Assembly (NCBI RefSeq): GCF_900109575.1
Contig: NZ_FOAF01000001.1
Coordinates: forward strand, 2,141,662-2,205,661
DNA length: 64,000 bases
Direction: 5' to 3'
From: Olivibacter domesticus
GTDB lineage: Bacteria; Bacteroidota; Bacteroidia; Sphingobacteriales; Sphingobacteriaceae
A program made the translations under genes and the position numbers. The notes beneath the pieces are model-generated. The model had not been told where the DNA came from and did no database searches. It saw only the letters and a list, made by a program, of their open reading frames with translations. How positions within the stretch are numbered: the stretch's first letter is position 1; every line of letters starts with the position of its first letter. Positions 9,254-17,905 of the stretch are shown piece by piece.

Positions 9254-9967
9254 ATGAAAACTATTTCACTAAGCATCTGCGCCTGTTTCCTATTGGTGAG
9301 TGCGGCATTTGCACAGAAGCCAAACACCTTAAGTAGTAAAGAAAAGAAAGATGGCTGGGTATTACTTTTTGATGGAAAAAGTACGAAGGGATGGCATACT
9401 TTCCAAAAAGACAAAGCAGCAGCGGCATGGGCCGTACAAGATGGTGCCTTGGTATTCAATCCAGCGGCTGATAAAACAGAAAGAGGAGATCTAGTAACAG
9501 ATCAGGAATATGAAAATTATGATCTAACAATTGAATGGAAAATAAGTGATGGCGGAAACAGCGGTGTAATTTTTGGTATTAATGAAGATCCAAAATATCA
9601 CGCCACTTATGAAACCGGTATTGAAATGCAGGTATTGGATAACATCAATGCAGGAGATAGATTCATCCCTGATCACCTTGCAGGTTCCTTGTATGATTTG
9701 ATAGGCGGACCAGACGTATCTAAACCTAAAGCTGTTGGCGAATGGAATGAAGCGCGTCTCTTGAATAAAGATGGCCAGATAACCCTTTGGCTAAACGGCG
9801 TTCAAACGGCTACTATTACCAAGGGCAGTGAAGAATGGAAAAAGCTTATTGCGGAAAGTAAATTCAATGGTTGGGAAGGTTTTGCAAAATATCCAAAAGG
9901 TAAAATTGCTTTACAAGATCATGGCAATATAGTATCTTATCGGAATATAAAAATTAAACAACTTTAA
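9254..9967 (+). CDS. Secreted DUF1080 (3-keto-disaccharide hydrolase-like) protein
   Basis: This 237-residue protein has a signal peptide ending SAAFAQ and one DUF1080 domain with a concanavalin-like fold. The recognisable stretches are WVLLFDGKSTKGWHTF near the start, GGNSGVIFGI, ETGIEMQVLDN with the usual acidic residues, and GEWNEARL followed by LWLNG. Some DUF1080 proteins hydrolyse 3-keto-glycosides; many are only known as secreted carbohydrate-active proteins of Bacteroidota. It stands alone, with a hairpin pair downstream. No 3-keto-sugar dehydrogenase is nearby, so its substrate is open. Confidence 0.85.
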   Translation: MKTISLSICACFLLVSAAFAQKPNTLSSKEKKDGWVLLFDGKSTKGWHTFQKDKAAAAWAVQDGALVFNPAADKTERGDLVTDQEYENYDLTIEWKISDGGNSGVIFGINEDPKYHATYETGIEMQVLDNINAGDRFIPDHLAGSLYDLIGGPDVSKPKAVGEWNEARLLNKDGQITLWLNGVQTATITKGSEEWKKLIAESKFNGWEGFAKYPKGKIALQDHGNIVSYRNIKIKQL

Positions 9968-9972
9968 TGAAG

Positions 9973-10019
9973 AGGGTTGTCTGAAAAGGTCGTCATTTCG
10001 AACTTTTTAGACACCTTTT
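9973..10019 (+). terminator. Hairpin downstream of the DUF1080 gene
   Basis: The arms TGTCTGAAAAG (9978-9988) and CTTTTTAGACA (10003-10013) pair with one mismatch around the loop GTCGTCATTTCGAA, and CCTTTTATA follows. It starts 11 bases after the stop codon and could terminate transcription. The symmetric form could also be a small repeat element. Confidence 0.5.
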
Positions 10020-10039
10020 ATATAAAGATCTTTTATTGC

Positions 10040-10080
10040 AAAGCCACATTACCCTAATAGGTCTTGTGGCTTTCATTTTT
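10040..10080 (+). terminator. Rho-independent terminator between DUF1080 gene and prpB
   Basis: The arms AAAGCCAC (10040-10047) and GTGGCTTT (10066-10073) pair perfectly over 8 bp and are followed by CATTTTT. It ends the upstream unit. Because prpB begins only 44 bp later, a role as an attenuator in a prpB leader is an alternative. Confidence 0.7.
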
Positions 10081-10123
10081 AACCTGCGATGAATAACATC
10101 GTCAATTTCATACACAGAAAAAT

Positions 10124-11017
10124 ATGTCAAACAAACATTTATCCGCCGGAGCTCGTTTTAAAGACGCTATGCAAACCAATAAACCGTTGCAGATAGCTGG
10201 CGCCGTTAATGCCCACCATGCGTTACTGGCAACGCAAGCGGGCTTTCAGGCTATTTATCTGTCGGGCGGTGGTGTAGCTGCTGGTTCATTGGGCATTCCC
10301 GATTTGGGTATTACCACGCTAGAGGATGTGTTGATTGACGTTAACCGTATAACCAATATTACGGAAACTCCTCTCCTGGTAGATGTAGACACAGGCTTTG
10401 GTCCCTCAGCTTTTAATGTAGCCAGAACCGTTAAATCGCTTATAAAAGCAGGGGCTGCCGCGTTACATATAGAAGACCAAACGGGCGCAAAAAGGTGTGG
10501 TCATCGACCTGGAAAAGAAATAGTGCCTTTGGAAGAAATGGTAGATCGTATAAAGGCTGCGGTAGATGCACGAATCGACGACAACTTTGTAATTGGTGCC
10601 AGAACCGACGCTTTGGCCACAGAAGGCCTGGAAAAAACCCTTCAGCGGGCTATCGCGTATAAAGATGCGGGTGCCGACTTTATATTCGCAGAAGCTGTAA
10701 GAGAATTGCCCTTATATAAAGAATTCGCTGCAGCCACCGGCCTTCCCATCCTCGCAAACATCACAGAATTTGGCATGACACCTTTATGGACCGTCGAAGA
10801 ACTCGCTAGTGTAGATGTCCGTTTAATTTTATATCCCTTATCAGCGTTTCGAGCGGCCAACAAAGCCGCCCTTCAAGTATATCAGCATTTGTTAAAAGAT
10901 GGTACGCAGCAAGCAGTAATAGACAGCATGCAAACGAGGCAGGAGCTTTACGACAGTATAAATTATTATGCATATGAAGAGAAACTTGACGCTTTATATG
11001 CTAAAAAGAACCAATAA
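10124..11017 (+). CDS. prpB: Methylisocitrate lyase
   Basis: The 297-residue cytoplasmic enzyme cleaves 2-methylisocitrate to pyruvate and succinate, the last step of the methylcitrate cycle for propionyl-CoA oxidation. The isocitrate lyase/PEP mutase fold is visible: [18 protein letters not shown] near residue 45, [10 protein letters not shown] near 90 with metal-binding Asp residues, [16 protein letters not shown] near 125 with the catalytic Cys, and FVIGARTDA. Length is normal for PrpB. It is the first gene of prpB-prpC-prpD and lies 9 bp from prpC. No PrpR-type regulator is adjacent. Confidence 0.95.
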   Translation: MSNKHLSAGARFKDAMQTNKPLQIAGAVNAHHALLATQAGFQAIYLSGGGVAAGSLGIPDLGITTLEDVLIDVNRITNITETPLLVDVDTGFGPSAFNVARTVKSLIKAGAAALHIEDQTGAKRCGHRPGKEIVPLEEMVDRIKAAVDARIDDNFVIGARTDALATEGLEKTLQRAIAYKDAGADFIFAEAVRELPLYKEFAAATGLPILANITEFGMTPLWTVEELASVDVRLILYPLSAFRAANKAALQVYQHLLKDGTQQAVIDSMQTRQELYDSINYYAYEEKLDALYAKKNQ

Positions 11018-11026
11018 GCTTTAAAC

Positions 11027-12169
11027 ATGGAAAACCAACATTTTAAACCAAAAAAATCAGTCGCCCTATCAGGGGTTTTAGCTGGAAATACAGCACTTTG
11101 CACAGTAGGTAAAAGCGGCAATGATTTACATTACCGGGGTTATGATATTTTAGATCTAGCTGCAGGAGCCACTTTTGAAGAAGTAGCTCATTTACTTATA
11201 CACGAGAAACTCCCCAATAAAGCGGAGTTAAACATATATAAAACCAAACTTAAAACACTTAGAGGTTTACCCATCATAGCTAAAAAGGTGCTCGAACAGA
11301 TTCCAGCTGCCGCCCATCCCATGGATGTTTTAAGGACTTATACCTCGCTTTTGGGCACTATATCTCCCGAAAAAGAAAATCATAACTTATCAGGCGCTCG
11401 TGAAATTGCCGATAAGTTGATGGCTTCCTATTCTTCCGCATTGCTTTATTGGTACCATTACGCACATAATAGTAAACGAATTGAAGTAGAGACAGATGAT
11501 GACAGTATTGGAGCCCATTTTTTACATTTACTTCATGGCAAAAAGCCTATTGAGTCGTGGGTGCGTGCGATGCAGATTTCGTTAAACCTTTATGCAGAAC
11601 ATGAATTTAATGCTTCTACTTTTACAGCAAGGGTTATTACGGGCACTGGTTCGGACATCTATTCTGCCATCACGGGCAGTATCGGTGCTTTGCGTGGCCA
11701 AAAACATGGAGGAGCTAACGAGGTTGCTTACGATATACAGAGCCGATATGCAGACCCCATAGAAGCCGAAAAAGACATATTGGAACGATTAGAGAAAAAA
11801 GAAGTAATCATTGGTTTCGGACATCCCGTTTACACTATTTCAGATCCTAGAAATGTCGTTATAAAAAAAGTGGCGCAAGAACTTTCCGAGGAAGTAGGCG
11901 ACATCAAACTCTATCATATTGCAGAACAAATTGAAACACTTATGTGGAATCAGAAAAAGATGTTCCCTAATCTCGACTGGTTTTCTGCAGTATCTTATCA
12001 TATCATGCAAATACCTACGTTATTTTTTACGCCTCTCTTCGTTATTTCCAGGGTAAGTGGCTGGAGCGCCCATGTTATTGAACAGCGGCAAGATGGAAAA
12101 ATAATCCGTCCCAGTGCTAACTACATCGGGCCAGATAACCGGCCTTTTGTACCACTGAAAGAAAGATAA
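11027..12169 (+). CDS. prpC: 2-methylcitrate synthase
   Basis: This 380-residue citrate-synthase-fold enzyme condenses propionyl-CoA with oxaloacetate. The catalytic His, His and Asp of the family are seen in [22 protein letters not shown] and [10 protein letters not shown], and substrate-binding [10 protein letters not shown] is present. The length is that of the short, two-domain citrate/methylcitrate synthases. Its place between prpB and prpD favours the methylcitrate rather than the citrate role, although such enzymes often have both activities. Confidence 0.95.
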   Translation: MENQHFKPKKSVALSGVLAGNTALCTVGKSGNDLHYRGYDILDLAAGATFEEVAHLLIHEKLPNKAELNIYKTKLKTLRGLPIIAKKVLEQIPAAAHPMDVLRTYTSLLGTISPEKENHNLSGAREIADKLMASYSSALLYWYHYAHNSKRIEVETDDDSIGAHFLHLLHGKKPIESWVRAMQISLNLYAEHEFNASTFTARVITGTGSDIYSAITGSIGALRGQKHGGANEVAYDIQSRYADPIEAEKDILERLEKKEVIIGFGHPVYTISDPRNVVIKKVAQELSEEVGDIKLYHIAEQIETLMWNQKKMFPNLDWFSAVSYHIMQIPTLFFTPLFVISRVSGWSAHVIEQRQDGKIIRPSANYIGPDNRPFVPLKER

Positions 12170-12217
12170 ACAAGAACAAAAAACCTGTATATAGATCTTA
12201 AAAATTTAATTTAATTT

Positions 12218-13669
12218 ATGTCATCCCATTATTCAAACGAACGTTCATCGGTAGACCAAGTTATTGTGGATATTGTTGAATACGTATACGATTATACCAT
12301 CACCAGCGAACTAGCCTTAAAAACCGCTCATTATTGTTTTCTTGATACACTCGGTTGTGGATTCGAGGCACTCACCTACCCTGCCTGTACAAAACTTTTA
12401 GGCCCGGTTGTGTCTGGCACCATTGTGCCCAACGGGGCGAAAGTTCCGGGAACTCCTTATCAATTAGATCCTATAGAGGCGGCTTTTAATATCGGCAGTA
12501 TGATTCGTTGGCTCGATTTTAATGATACCTGGTTGGCAGCAGAATGGGGTCATCCATCGGATAATCTTGGAGGTATATTAGCGACAGCCGACTGGATCAG
12601 TAGAAGGGCAATTAGCGAGGGCAAACCTCCTCTTCTTATAAAGGATGTTTTGGCAGCAATGATCAAGGCACATGAAATACAAGGTGTAATAGCCTTAGAA
12701 AATTCATTTAATAAAGTGGGGCTCGATCATGTAATACTTGTTAAAATTGCTTCTACGGCCGTTGTGGGACACTTGTTAGGATTGTCGCGCGATGAACTGG
12801 CAAACGCTATATCCTTGGCTTTCGTAGATGGCCAAGCGCTACGTACTTATCGGCATAGCCCTAACACAGGCAGCAGAAAATCATGGGCGGCAGGAGATGC
12901 TACAGCTAGGGCAGTACGCTTAGCACTTATAGCAAAAAAAGGGGAAATGGGTTATCCCTCCGTTCTGACGGCAAAAACATGGGGTTTTTATGACGTATTA
13001 TTTAAGGGAAATAGCTTTCAATTCCAGCGCCCCTATGGTACTTATGTAATGGAGAATGTATTATTTAAGATTTCCTTTCCGGCCGAATTCCACTCGCAAA
13101 CAGCAGTAGAAGCAGCTATGACCATACATCGCGAATTAACAAAAGTTGGCAAAGTGGCTGATGATATACAGCATATCCAAATCCGTACGCATGAGGCTGC
13201 CATCCGCATTATTGATAAAAAAGGACCTTTACATAATCCCGCCGATCGTGATCATTGTATTCAATATATGATAGCTGTGCCTATTCTATTTGGGCGGTTA
13301 ACTGCAGCCGACTATGAAGATAAGGTAGCCTCAGATATACGTATCGACCAACTTAGAGACAAAATGAGCACGGTGGAAGATTTAGAATTCACGAAAGATT
13401 ACCATGATCCTAACAAGCGGTCTATCGCAAATGCACTAACAGTGACATTTAACGATGGCACAAAGTTGGACGAAATAGTTGTTGAATACCCGATAGGTCA
13501 CAAGAGGAGACGAGAAGAGGGAATCCCTTTATTAATTGATAAATATAAAATTAATTTAGCTAGAATCTTTTCTGAAAAAAGTCAGCAGGAAATATTAGCA
13601 AGCTCTTTGGACTTTCAGCAATTAACCAACAAACCGGTTCATGAATTTGTAGATCTTATTTCCTTTTAA
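12218..13669 (+). CDS. prpD: 2-methylcitrate dehydratase, MmgE/PrpD family
   Basis: The 483-residue protein belongs to the MmgE/PrpD family along its whole length. Characteristic stretches are [31 protein letters not shown] and [18 protein letters not shown]. It dehydrates 2-methylcitrate to 2-methyl-cis-aconitate, which an aconitase (not in this window) hydrates to methylisocitrate. It is the third gene of the prp operon, 48 bp after prpC. Its 3' end overlaps the convergent FUSC-like gene by 14 bp. Confidence 0.95.
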   Translation: MSSHYSNERSSVDQVIVDIVEYVYDYTITSELALKTAHYCFLDTLGCGFEALTYPACTKLLGPVVSGTIVPNGAKVPGTPYQLDPIEAAFNIGSMIRWLDFNDTWLAAEWGHPSDNLGGILATADWISRRAISEGKPPLLIKDVLAAMIKAHEIQGVIALENSFNKVGLDHVILVKIASTAVVGHLLGLSRDELANAISLAFVDGQALRTYRHSPNTGSRKSWAAGDATARAVRLALIAKKGEMGYPSVLTAKTWGFYDVLFKGNSFQFQRPYGTYVMENVLFKISFPAEFHSQTAVEAAMTIHRELTKVGKVADDIQHIQIRTHEAAIRIIDKKGPLHNPADRDHCIQYMIAVPILFGRLTAADYEDKVASDIRIDQLRDKMSTVEDLEFTKDYHDPNKRSIANALTVTFNDGTKLDEIVVEYPIGHKRRREEGIPLLIDKYKINLARIFSEKSQQEILASSLDFQQLTNKPVHEFVDLISF

Positions 13670-14165
13670 ACCAATATTGTAATTTATAGTAAAATTTGGC
13701 CCATGCTACCTTGGTGAAAACCAAGGTAATGCATAGGGAAACAAAACATCCCAATAACACACATCCCACTCTTTCGAGTGCAACAACCCAATCTTTATGC
13801 TGGTTTTCCTGTACTAACACAATGATTACGGCTGCTAACGCCGGTCTTATTGTATTCTCCAATTTGAAGATAAGTCCAAGAAAAATAGTTAATACAACGC
13901 CAGAACAGAATAATATGGCACCATGGATAGGCATAAAGTAAACGAACATACCAACACTAGAACCTAAGAAATTAGCTTTTATTCTATCAAAGGCCAATGT
14001 TTGGTCATTATCAGGTGTAAATACTAATACAGCTGAGATAATGCTCCAATAAAAGGGGTATTCAGGAAAAGCGGCATAGAAACCATAACACACTAACACA
14101 CCGATTACGCATTTAATTATATATAATATTTCCTGGGAAGAAATAGAAAGACGCAAATACCGCAT
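13656..14165 (-). CDS. Small FUSC/aromatic-acid-exporter-like membrane protein
   Basis: This protein of about 169 residues has five or six hydrophobic segments. The pattern [30 protein letters not shown] and [12 protein letters not shown] resembles the membrane half of the FUSC (fusaric-acid resistance / aromatic acid exporter) superfamily. It lacks the long cytoplasmic half of full-size members. I prefer the ATG at 14165; an earlier in-frame ATG at 14204 would overlap the upstream lipoprotein gene by 20 bp. The two genes likely form an operon. The substrate is unknown. Confidence 0.7.
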   Translation of the reverse strand: MRYLRLSISSQEILYIIKCVIGVLVCYGFYAAFPEYPFYWSIISAVLVFTPDNDQTLAFDRIKANFLGSSVGMFVYFMPIHGAILFCSGVVLTIFLGLIFKLENTIRPALAAVIIVLVQENQHKDWVVALERVGCVLLGCFVSLCITLVFTKVAWAKFYYKLQYWFKRK

Positions 14166-14184
14166 TTTGCAAAGATCGTAGATA

Positions 14185-15144
14185 TTATTCAATTCCACGC
14201 ACACGTAGCATAATCAAGCTTGTATGCGGAATTCCTAGTGTAGTACCTGGTTTAATAGTCAATAAATTTTTCAAGTAAACATCAATTATACCTGTTAAAA
14301 CACGCTTTCTGGATTCAACAAACTCTTCACTTGTAACAAATTTTCCTAAATGTACCTTACCCGTTCCGTCAACCAACACTGAAAAAGGAAAATAAAAATC
14401 TTTGTATGCTTTATGGATCGTAATATCATATTCTGGATAGAGATATTCGTATGCAGCACTTTGATTTAATCGTTCCGATTCTGAGAAAGTCCTTCTTTTT
14501 ACTTTAATATTTGGGTTATTCGGAATTAACTGTACCGGATTCCTTGCTGCAAAGGCGCTATCAATAACTGTTGGATGATTGTTAGCAATAGCAGCTCGCC
14601 AGTTAATAAAAGCTGTATCGTTGGTTCTTGGTTTTCTCAATTCCTCAATCGTTGTTTTAAGGCTATCTTTGATAAAACGCTTGGAGTAAAGTTTCATGTA
14701 TACGTTAGATCTGGCTTCCTTGACATGTTTGTTCACCACTGTTAAACGCTGCAGTAATAGACTGTCTTTAGCAAGACTTCTTACTCTAAACCACTCTCTT
14801 CCAAAATGAAATATCGAGTCTCGATCATAGTAAATAGAGTAATGCAACATGGCATTGCTATCTGGACTAAAAATTTTCACCGAATCATTACTGATAAAAT
14901 TAACATGCCAGACAGGCTCCTGCTCAAACCCTAAGGTATCAAACGCTAAACCGTTATCAAAGGATCTTCTAGCTTCAAAGAAATCGATTCCTAGAATGGG
15001 GCTGAATGATGGGCGATTTCCGTCAAATTCCTTTTTCTCATCCTTTTTAGATTTTGCAGGAGAGGAACATGCCATAAACCCAAAGAAACCTACTACTAAT
15101 AAAAAAACGATATCTCTTAATTTCCCTATTGAATACAACCGCAT
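14185..15144 (-). CDS. Hypothetical lipoprotein
   Basis: The 319-residue product has an N-terminal hydrophobic segment ending GFFGFMACSS, a lipoprotein signal with Cys near residue 26, followed by a Lys/Asp-rich linker. I do not recognise a domain in the rest, which is mixed alpha/beta and ends LIMLRVRGIE. It is upstream of the FUSC-like gene on the same strand and diverges from the beta-barrel gene at 15232. It is probably periplasmic or outer-membrane-anchored. Confidence 0.7.
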   Translation of the reverse strand: MRLYSIGKLRDIVFLLVVGFFGFMACSSPAKSKKDEKKEFDGNRPSFSPILGIDFFEARRSFDNGLAFDTLGFEQEPVWHVNFISNDSVKIFSPDSNAMLHYSIYYDRDSIFHFGREWFRVRSLAKDSLLLQRLTVVNKHVKEARSNVYMKLYSKRFIKDSLKTTIEELRKPRTNDTAFINWRAAIANNHPTVIDSAFAARNPVQLIPNNPNIKVKRRTFSESERLNQSAAYEYLYPEYDITIHKAYKDFYFPFSVLVDGTGKVHLGKFVTSEEFVESRKRVLTGIIDVYLKNLLTIKPGTTLGIPHTSLIMLRVRGIE

Positions 15145-15231
15145 AGGCGCACAAGATACATATTTTTAAAAAAAATGCACAAACAAAAAACATCATTGTA
15201 ATGTTAACTCTTTACAATAATTCACATAAAA

Positions 15232-15951
15232 ATGTTTAAAAAAACACTACTTCCTTTACTTTTATTCTTCAGTACTATCGCAGCTGCACAACAAATATAT
15301 ATCGTTCCTCAAGTCGGTTTAAACGTTAATACCTATAATTTTGATGAAACTTCATCTAATATTAGTGATCAACGATTTTCGCCTGGAGTTTCGGCTGGTG
15401 TAGGATTTAATATTGCACTAAATGAAATGCGGACTTTTATTATACAACCAGAAATTAATTATAGTTTGCGTAATAACCGGACAGATAATATTGCAACCGC
15501 CTCGGGCCAACAAAATGCGGAAACTATTACCCTAAACCAACGAAACACGATGCATTATATAGAAATCCCATTACTTGCACGTTTGGATTTCGGTATAGAT
15601 ACACGCTATTATATAAATATTGGACCTTCCTTTTCCTACGCACTAAGTGGTAGGGAAAAGCTGGAAAGCAACGTGTCGGCAATAGAAAGTTATAACCGCA
15701 AGGCCGACTTTGATAACCGCTTTAATCGTACTGATTGGAGCGCCGTTATTGGTGGCGGAATAGAATTTCCTTTTAATGATGGTTTTTTAGTAGTGGATGC
15801 AAGATTTGCTTGGGGATTCAAAACACTTTATAAAAGTAGAGAAGTACAAGGAATTTCGGAGGATGGCAACCCAACCACACTAACCGTTGCCCCAGAGGGA
15901 AAAAATAGAATATTCACCTTATCCATCGGATATGGCCTGCCATTAAACTAG
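15232..15951 (+). CDS. Outer-membrane beta-barrel protein, PorT-like
   Basis: The 239-residue protein has a signal peptide ending TIAAAQQ. It then shows alternating strand patterns typical of the 8-stranded outer-membrane barrels of Bacteroidota (VPQVGLNVNTYNF, IEIPLLARLDFGID, NIGPSFSYALSG, AVIGGGIEFPF, LSIGYGLPLN). The IEIPLLAR segment is the hallmark of the PorT/OMP_b-brl_2 family. Its precise function is unknown. It is a single gene with its own start region, divergent from the lipoprotein gene. Confidence 0.82.
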   Translation: MFKKTLLPLLLFFSTIAAAQQIYIVPQVGLNVNTYNFDETSSNISDQRFSPGVSAGVGFNIALNEMRTFIIQPEINYSLRNNRTDNIATASGQQNAETITLNQRNTMHYIEIPLLARLDFGIDTRYYINIGPSFSYALSGREKLESNVSAIESYNRKADFDNRFNRTDWSAVIGGGIEFPFNDGFLVVDARFAWGFKTLYKSREVQGISEDGNPTTLTVAPEGKNRIFTLSIGYGLPLN

Positions 15952-16024
15952 TCCTGTTTTTTTATTTCGTGTAAGAAATGAGCTTATTCGTCAAGGCTAT
16001 AGGGCTATATGTGTAATATTCTTC

Positions 16025-16052
16025 TTTGTCATAAATTCTTTAGCTATACTTG
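16025..16052 (+). promoter_or_regulatory. Candidate promoter of the 56-residue small gene
   Basis: TTTG at 16025-16028, a 16 bp spacer, then TATACTTG at 16045-16052, which differs from TAnnTTTG at one fixed position. Transcription would begin near 16058, giving a leader of about 40 bases before the ATG at 16098. Confidence 0.5.
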
Positions 16053-16097
16053 GACAAGTAAAATTTACTCCACAAAAACAACACAATCTTTACTCAT

Positions 16098-16268
16098 ATG
16101 CCTAACATTAAGAACCACCCCGATTTGGAATTCCTCAGGAAGAGGAGAGACAACATTAAACATGAAATTCAGCTCCTTGAAATGGCCATTATGTCGATGG
16201 AATTTAAGGGGGTAGCGCCACCGCCAGACCCCATTTCACCTATAAAACGAGATGCTTTCTTTAATTAA
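16098..16268 (+). CDS. Small coiled-coil protein (56 residues), related to the neighbouring winged-helix protein
   Basis: This short ORF begins MPNIKNHPDLEFLRKRR and ends RDAFFN. Residues 10-36 form an amphipathic, charged helix, and the tail is Pro-rich (GVAPPPDPISP). The helix resembles the first 40 residues of the next gene: EFLRKRRDNIKHEI here against EFLRQRQQQLKDEL there. A plausible promoter precedes it. It is too short for most gene finders. I infer a small protein that could pair with its neighbour through the shared coiled coil; no function is known. Confidence 0.6.
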   Translation: MPNIKNHPDLEFLRKRRDNIKHEIQLLEMAIMSMEFKGVAPPPDPISPIKRDAFFN

Positions 16269-16393
16269 AGACTAATTTGTAGCTACCTGAATTGCTTAAT
16301 CTATTCCATAGGTTTTTATAATTTTTTCACCGTATGTCACCAATAAAACCATGTGAATCCCTTATCATTTTGATTCTTAAATATTTAAATATT

Positions 16394-16423
16394 TTTGAAT
16401 ATTAAAATTAAGTTATATTTTTG
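16394..16423 (+). promoter_or_regulatory. Promoter of the winged-helix gene
   Basis: TTTG at 16394-16397, an 18 bp spacer and a perfect TATTTTTG at 16416-16423 match the Bacteroidota consensus. Transcription should begin near 16429, so the translation start must be the ATG at 16451 rather than the TTG at 16421. Confidence 0.7.
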
Positions 16424-16450
16424 TTTAGTGTATTCAATATAAAGGCAAAA

Positions 16451-16888
16451 ATGAAAGCAGAAAACATAACAGAAAAACAGGTAGTTGAGTTTTTAAGACA
16501 ACGGCAACAGCAGCTGAAAGATGAACTTAGAAGTATTGAAATAACTATCAATACAATCACTCAATCTAAATCTGCTGGCTTAACTGGTCAACCTCTTGGA
16601 GAACAAACTGAGGAAGCACCGAAAAGAAAGAAAGAGGGGAAAAAAGTGCTTATACCTCAAGAAAAGTTTAATCCAAACAGTAAACTTGATCAAAAAATCA
16701 GCTATGCTTTAACTCAAATTGGAGCAGGATTTAAAGATGAAATATTAGATGTGTTAAACAAGGCACAACCAGAAGTTGATCCATACAAAGTAGAAAAAGC
16801 CGTGGCAGTACGACTATCTTATTTATTAAAAAACGACTTCATCCAAGCTACTAAGTATGGTAGAAGCTATAAATATAGCCTGAGATAA
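16451..16888 (+). CDS. Coiled-coil plus winged-helix-like protein
   Basis: The 145-residue protein has three parts. Residues 1-40 form a charged coiled coil (VVEFLRQRQQQLKDELRSIE). Residues 45-75 are a Lys-rich linker. The C-terminal 70 residues look like a winged helix-turn-helix: KISYALTQIG, then FKDEILDVLNK, a recognition-helix-like VEKAVAVRLSYLL, and a wing FIQATKYGRSYKYSL. It probably binds DNA, but no family name is certain. Its stop codon sits inside the terminator hairpin. It follows a 56-residue protein sharing its N-terminal motif. Confidence 0.75.
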   Translation: MKAENITEKQVVEFLRQRQQQLKDELRSIEITINTITQSKSAGLTGQPLGEQTEEAPKRKKEGKKVLIPQEKFNPNSKLDQKISYALTQIGAGFKDEILDVLNKAQPEVDPYKVEKAVAVRLSYLLKNDFIQATKYGRSYKYSLR

Positions 16889-16903
16889 CAGGCTATATTT
16901 ATA
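16868..16903 (+). terminator. Hairpin overlapping the end of the winged-helix gene
   Basis: TATAAATATAGCC (16868-16880) and GGCTATATTTATA (16891-16903) pair perfectly over 13 bp around a 10-base loop. The left arm codes the last residues and the stop codon lies in the loop. It is a likely transcription stop or mRNA 3' stabiliser, although the T-run after it is weak. Confidence 0.6.
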
Positions 16904-16978
16904 AGATTAATTTAATTAAAGCATATAATTTAGTCCTTCTTTTCTTATCACCTATTAAGATCACGAATGGACAAGCCC

Positions 16979-17175
16979 TTAACTAGATTTTTTAGTCCGT
17001 TCACGAAGTAGCTTTAGCATTTGTTTCAGCTCATTTGACCATTTCATGCCGTAGCCAACCGCATACAATTGTTAAATTGATTCTGTAAAGTAAATATGCT
17101 ACCTGGAACTATACTTATACCTTGCGTGATAGCTTTATTATATAATTTAATGACATAGGATAATTGCCCTAATGA
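16979..17175 (-). pseudogene. Decayed C-terminal fragment of a MocR-type (GntR/aminotransferase) regulator
   Basis: Minus-strand translation gives LYNKAITQGISIVPGSIFTLQNQFNNCMRL in pieces, which is the C-terminal end of class I aminotransferase domains of MocR/PdxR-like regulators (GI-I-PG-IF and NC-RL motifs). Right after MRL the frame shifts by one base and continues as YGMKWSNELKQMLKLL to a TAA at 16979. Upstream another frame shift is implied by a GFVI-like remnant near 17175. Everything 5' of this, including the DNA-binding domain, is missing. It is not a working gene. Confidence 0.65.
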
Positions 17176-17239
17176 CAAATCCTGTGATCTCCGATTGGGA
17201 GGTCTAGGGGCTCGATTACGCATTATTATCCTACTCCAC

Positions 17240-17474
17240 ACATATCCTGCCACTGACGGATAACGTTTTAAGTATAAACATCTAATAGTCATGCAGGGAA
17301 ATGCCATACGCTTGGCTGACAAGGAAATTACAAGTAGAAAAACTAATTTTGTATTCGCAAACAATACTTGCCACAGCGATAAACATCTATAGAAAACTTG
17401 GCTTTAAAGAAGTACCTTTAGAAACAGGTATTTATGAAAGAGCCGATATTAAAATGGCGTTATCAATAAAGTAA
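17240..17474 (+). pseudogene. Decayed C-terminal fragment of a GNAT acetyltransferase
   Basis: The plus strand encodes KLILYSQTILATAINIYRKL, then GFKEVPLETGIYERADIKMA to a TAA at 17472-17474, the typical end of GNAT N-acetyltransferases (LYRKLGF, Y-RADIKM). Just upstream, another frame gives AIRLADKEIT, which fits the preceding helix, and an in-frame stop follows further upstream. The acetyl-CoA-binding core is incomplete. The stop codon lies one base before the start of the NTF2-like gene, suggesting a former operon. Confidence 0.65.
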
Positions 17475-17475
17475 A

Positions 17476-17847
17476 ATGATGAAAGAACAGCAACCATTTT
17501 CCGATTTTGCACAACAATGGATTCAAGATTGGAACGATCATAACTTAGAAAATATTTTATCTCATTATTCGGAAGAAATACAATTTACTTCGCCAATTAT
17601 CCAGCAATTAGCCATAAACACAGGCGGTAATTTAAACGGTAAACATGCGCTGAGAAAATATTTCTCAATCGGATTGGAAAAATATCCTCAGCTTACTTTT
17701 CATTTAATCCATGAGTTGATTGGTTTAAATTCCGTAGTTTTATTTTATCAAAGTATCAATGATTCTTATTCGGCAGAATTTATGGAGTTTGATGAAAAGG
17801 GTAAAGTTAAACGTGTTTGTGCGCATTATACCTCTTCAGTTAAATAA
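17476..17847 (+). CDS. NTF2-like (SnoaL-like) protein
   Basis: The 123-residue protein is a single NTF2-fold domain: FAQQWIQDWNDHNLENILSHYSEEIQFTSP at the start (helices then the first strand), KHALRKYF, and strands ending VKRVCAHYTSS. Such small cone-shaped proteins act as polyketide cyclase-like enzymes, isomerases or ligand binders; nothing shows which. Two Met codons stand in tandem at 17476 and 17479. It follows the decayed GNAT fragment and may once have been cotranscribed with it. Confidence 0.8.
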   Translation: MMKEQQPFSDFAQQWIQDWNDHNLENILSHYSEEIQFTSPIIQQLAINTGGNLNGKHALRKYFSIGLEKYPQLTFHLIHELIGLNSVVLFYQSINDSYSAEFMEFDEKGKVKRVCAHYTSSVK

Positions 17848-17905
17848 AAAATGAAAAAAAAATGGACACCTACCTGGCGAGTAAAAATTGAAGAATAAAA
17901 CAATT

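Noticed and set aside
16009-16215. Plus-strand ORF of 68 residues before the winged-helix gene
   Set aside because: It overlaps the 56-residue ORF in another frame; the latter has the helical pattern shared with its neighbour and a better-placed promoter.
17044-17364. Minus-strand ORF of 106 residues as an intact gene
   Set aside because: Only its last 35 residues resemble an aminotransferase end and the next residues continue in another frame. Its first half is the antisense of the GNAT remnant.
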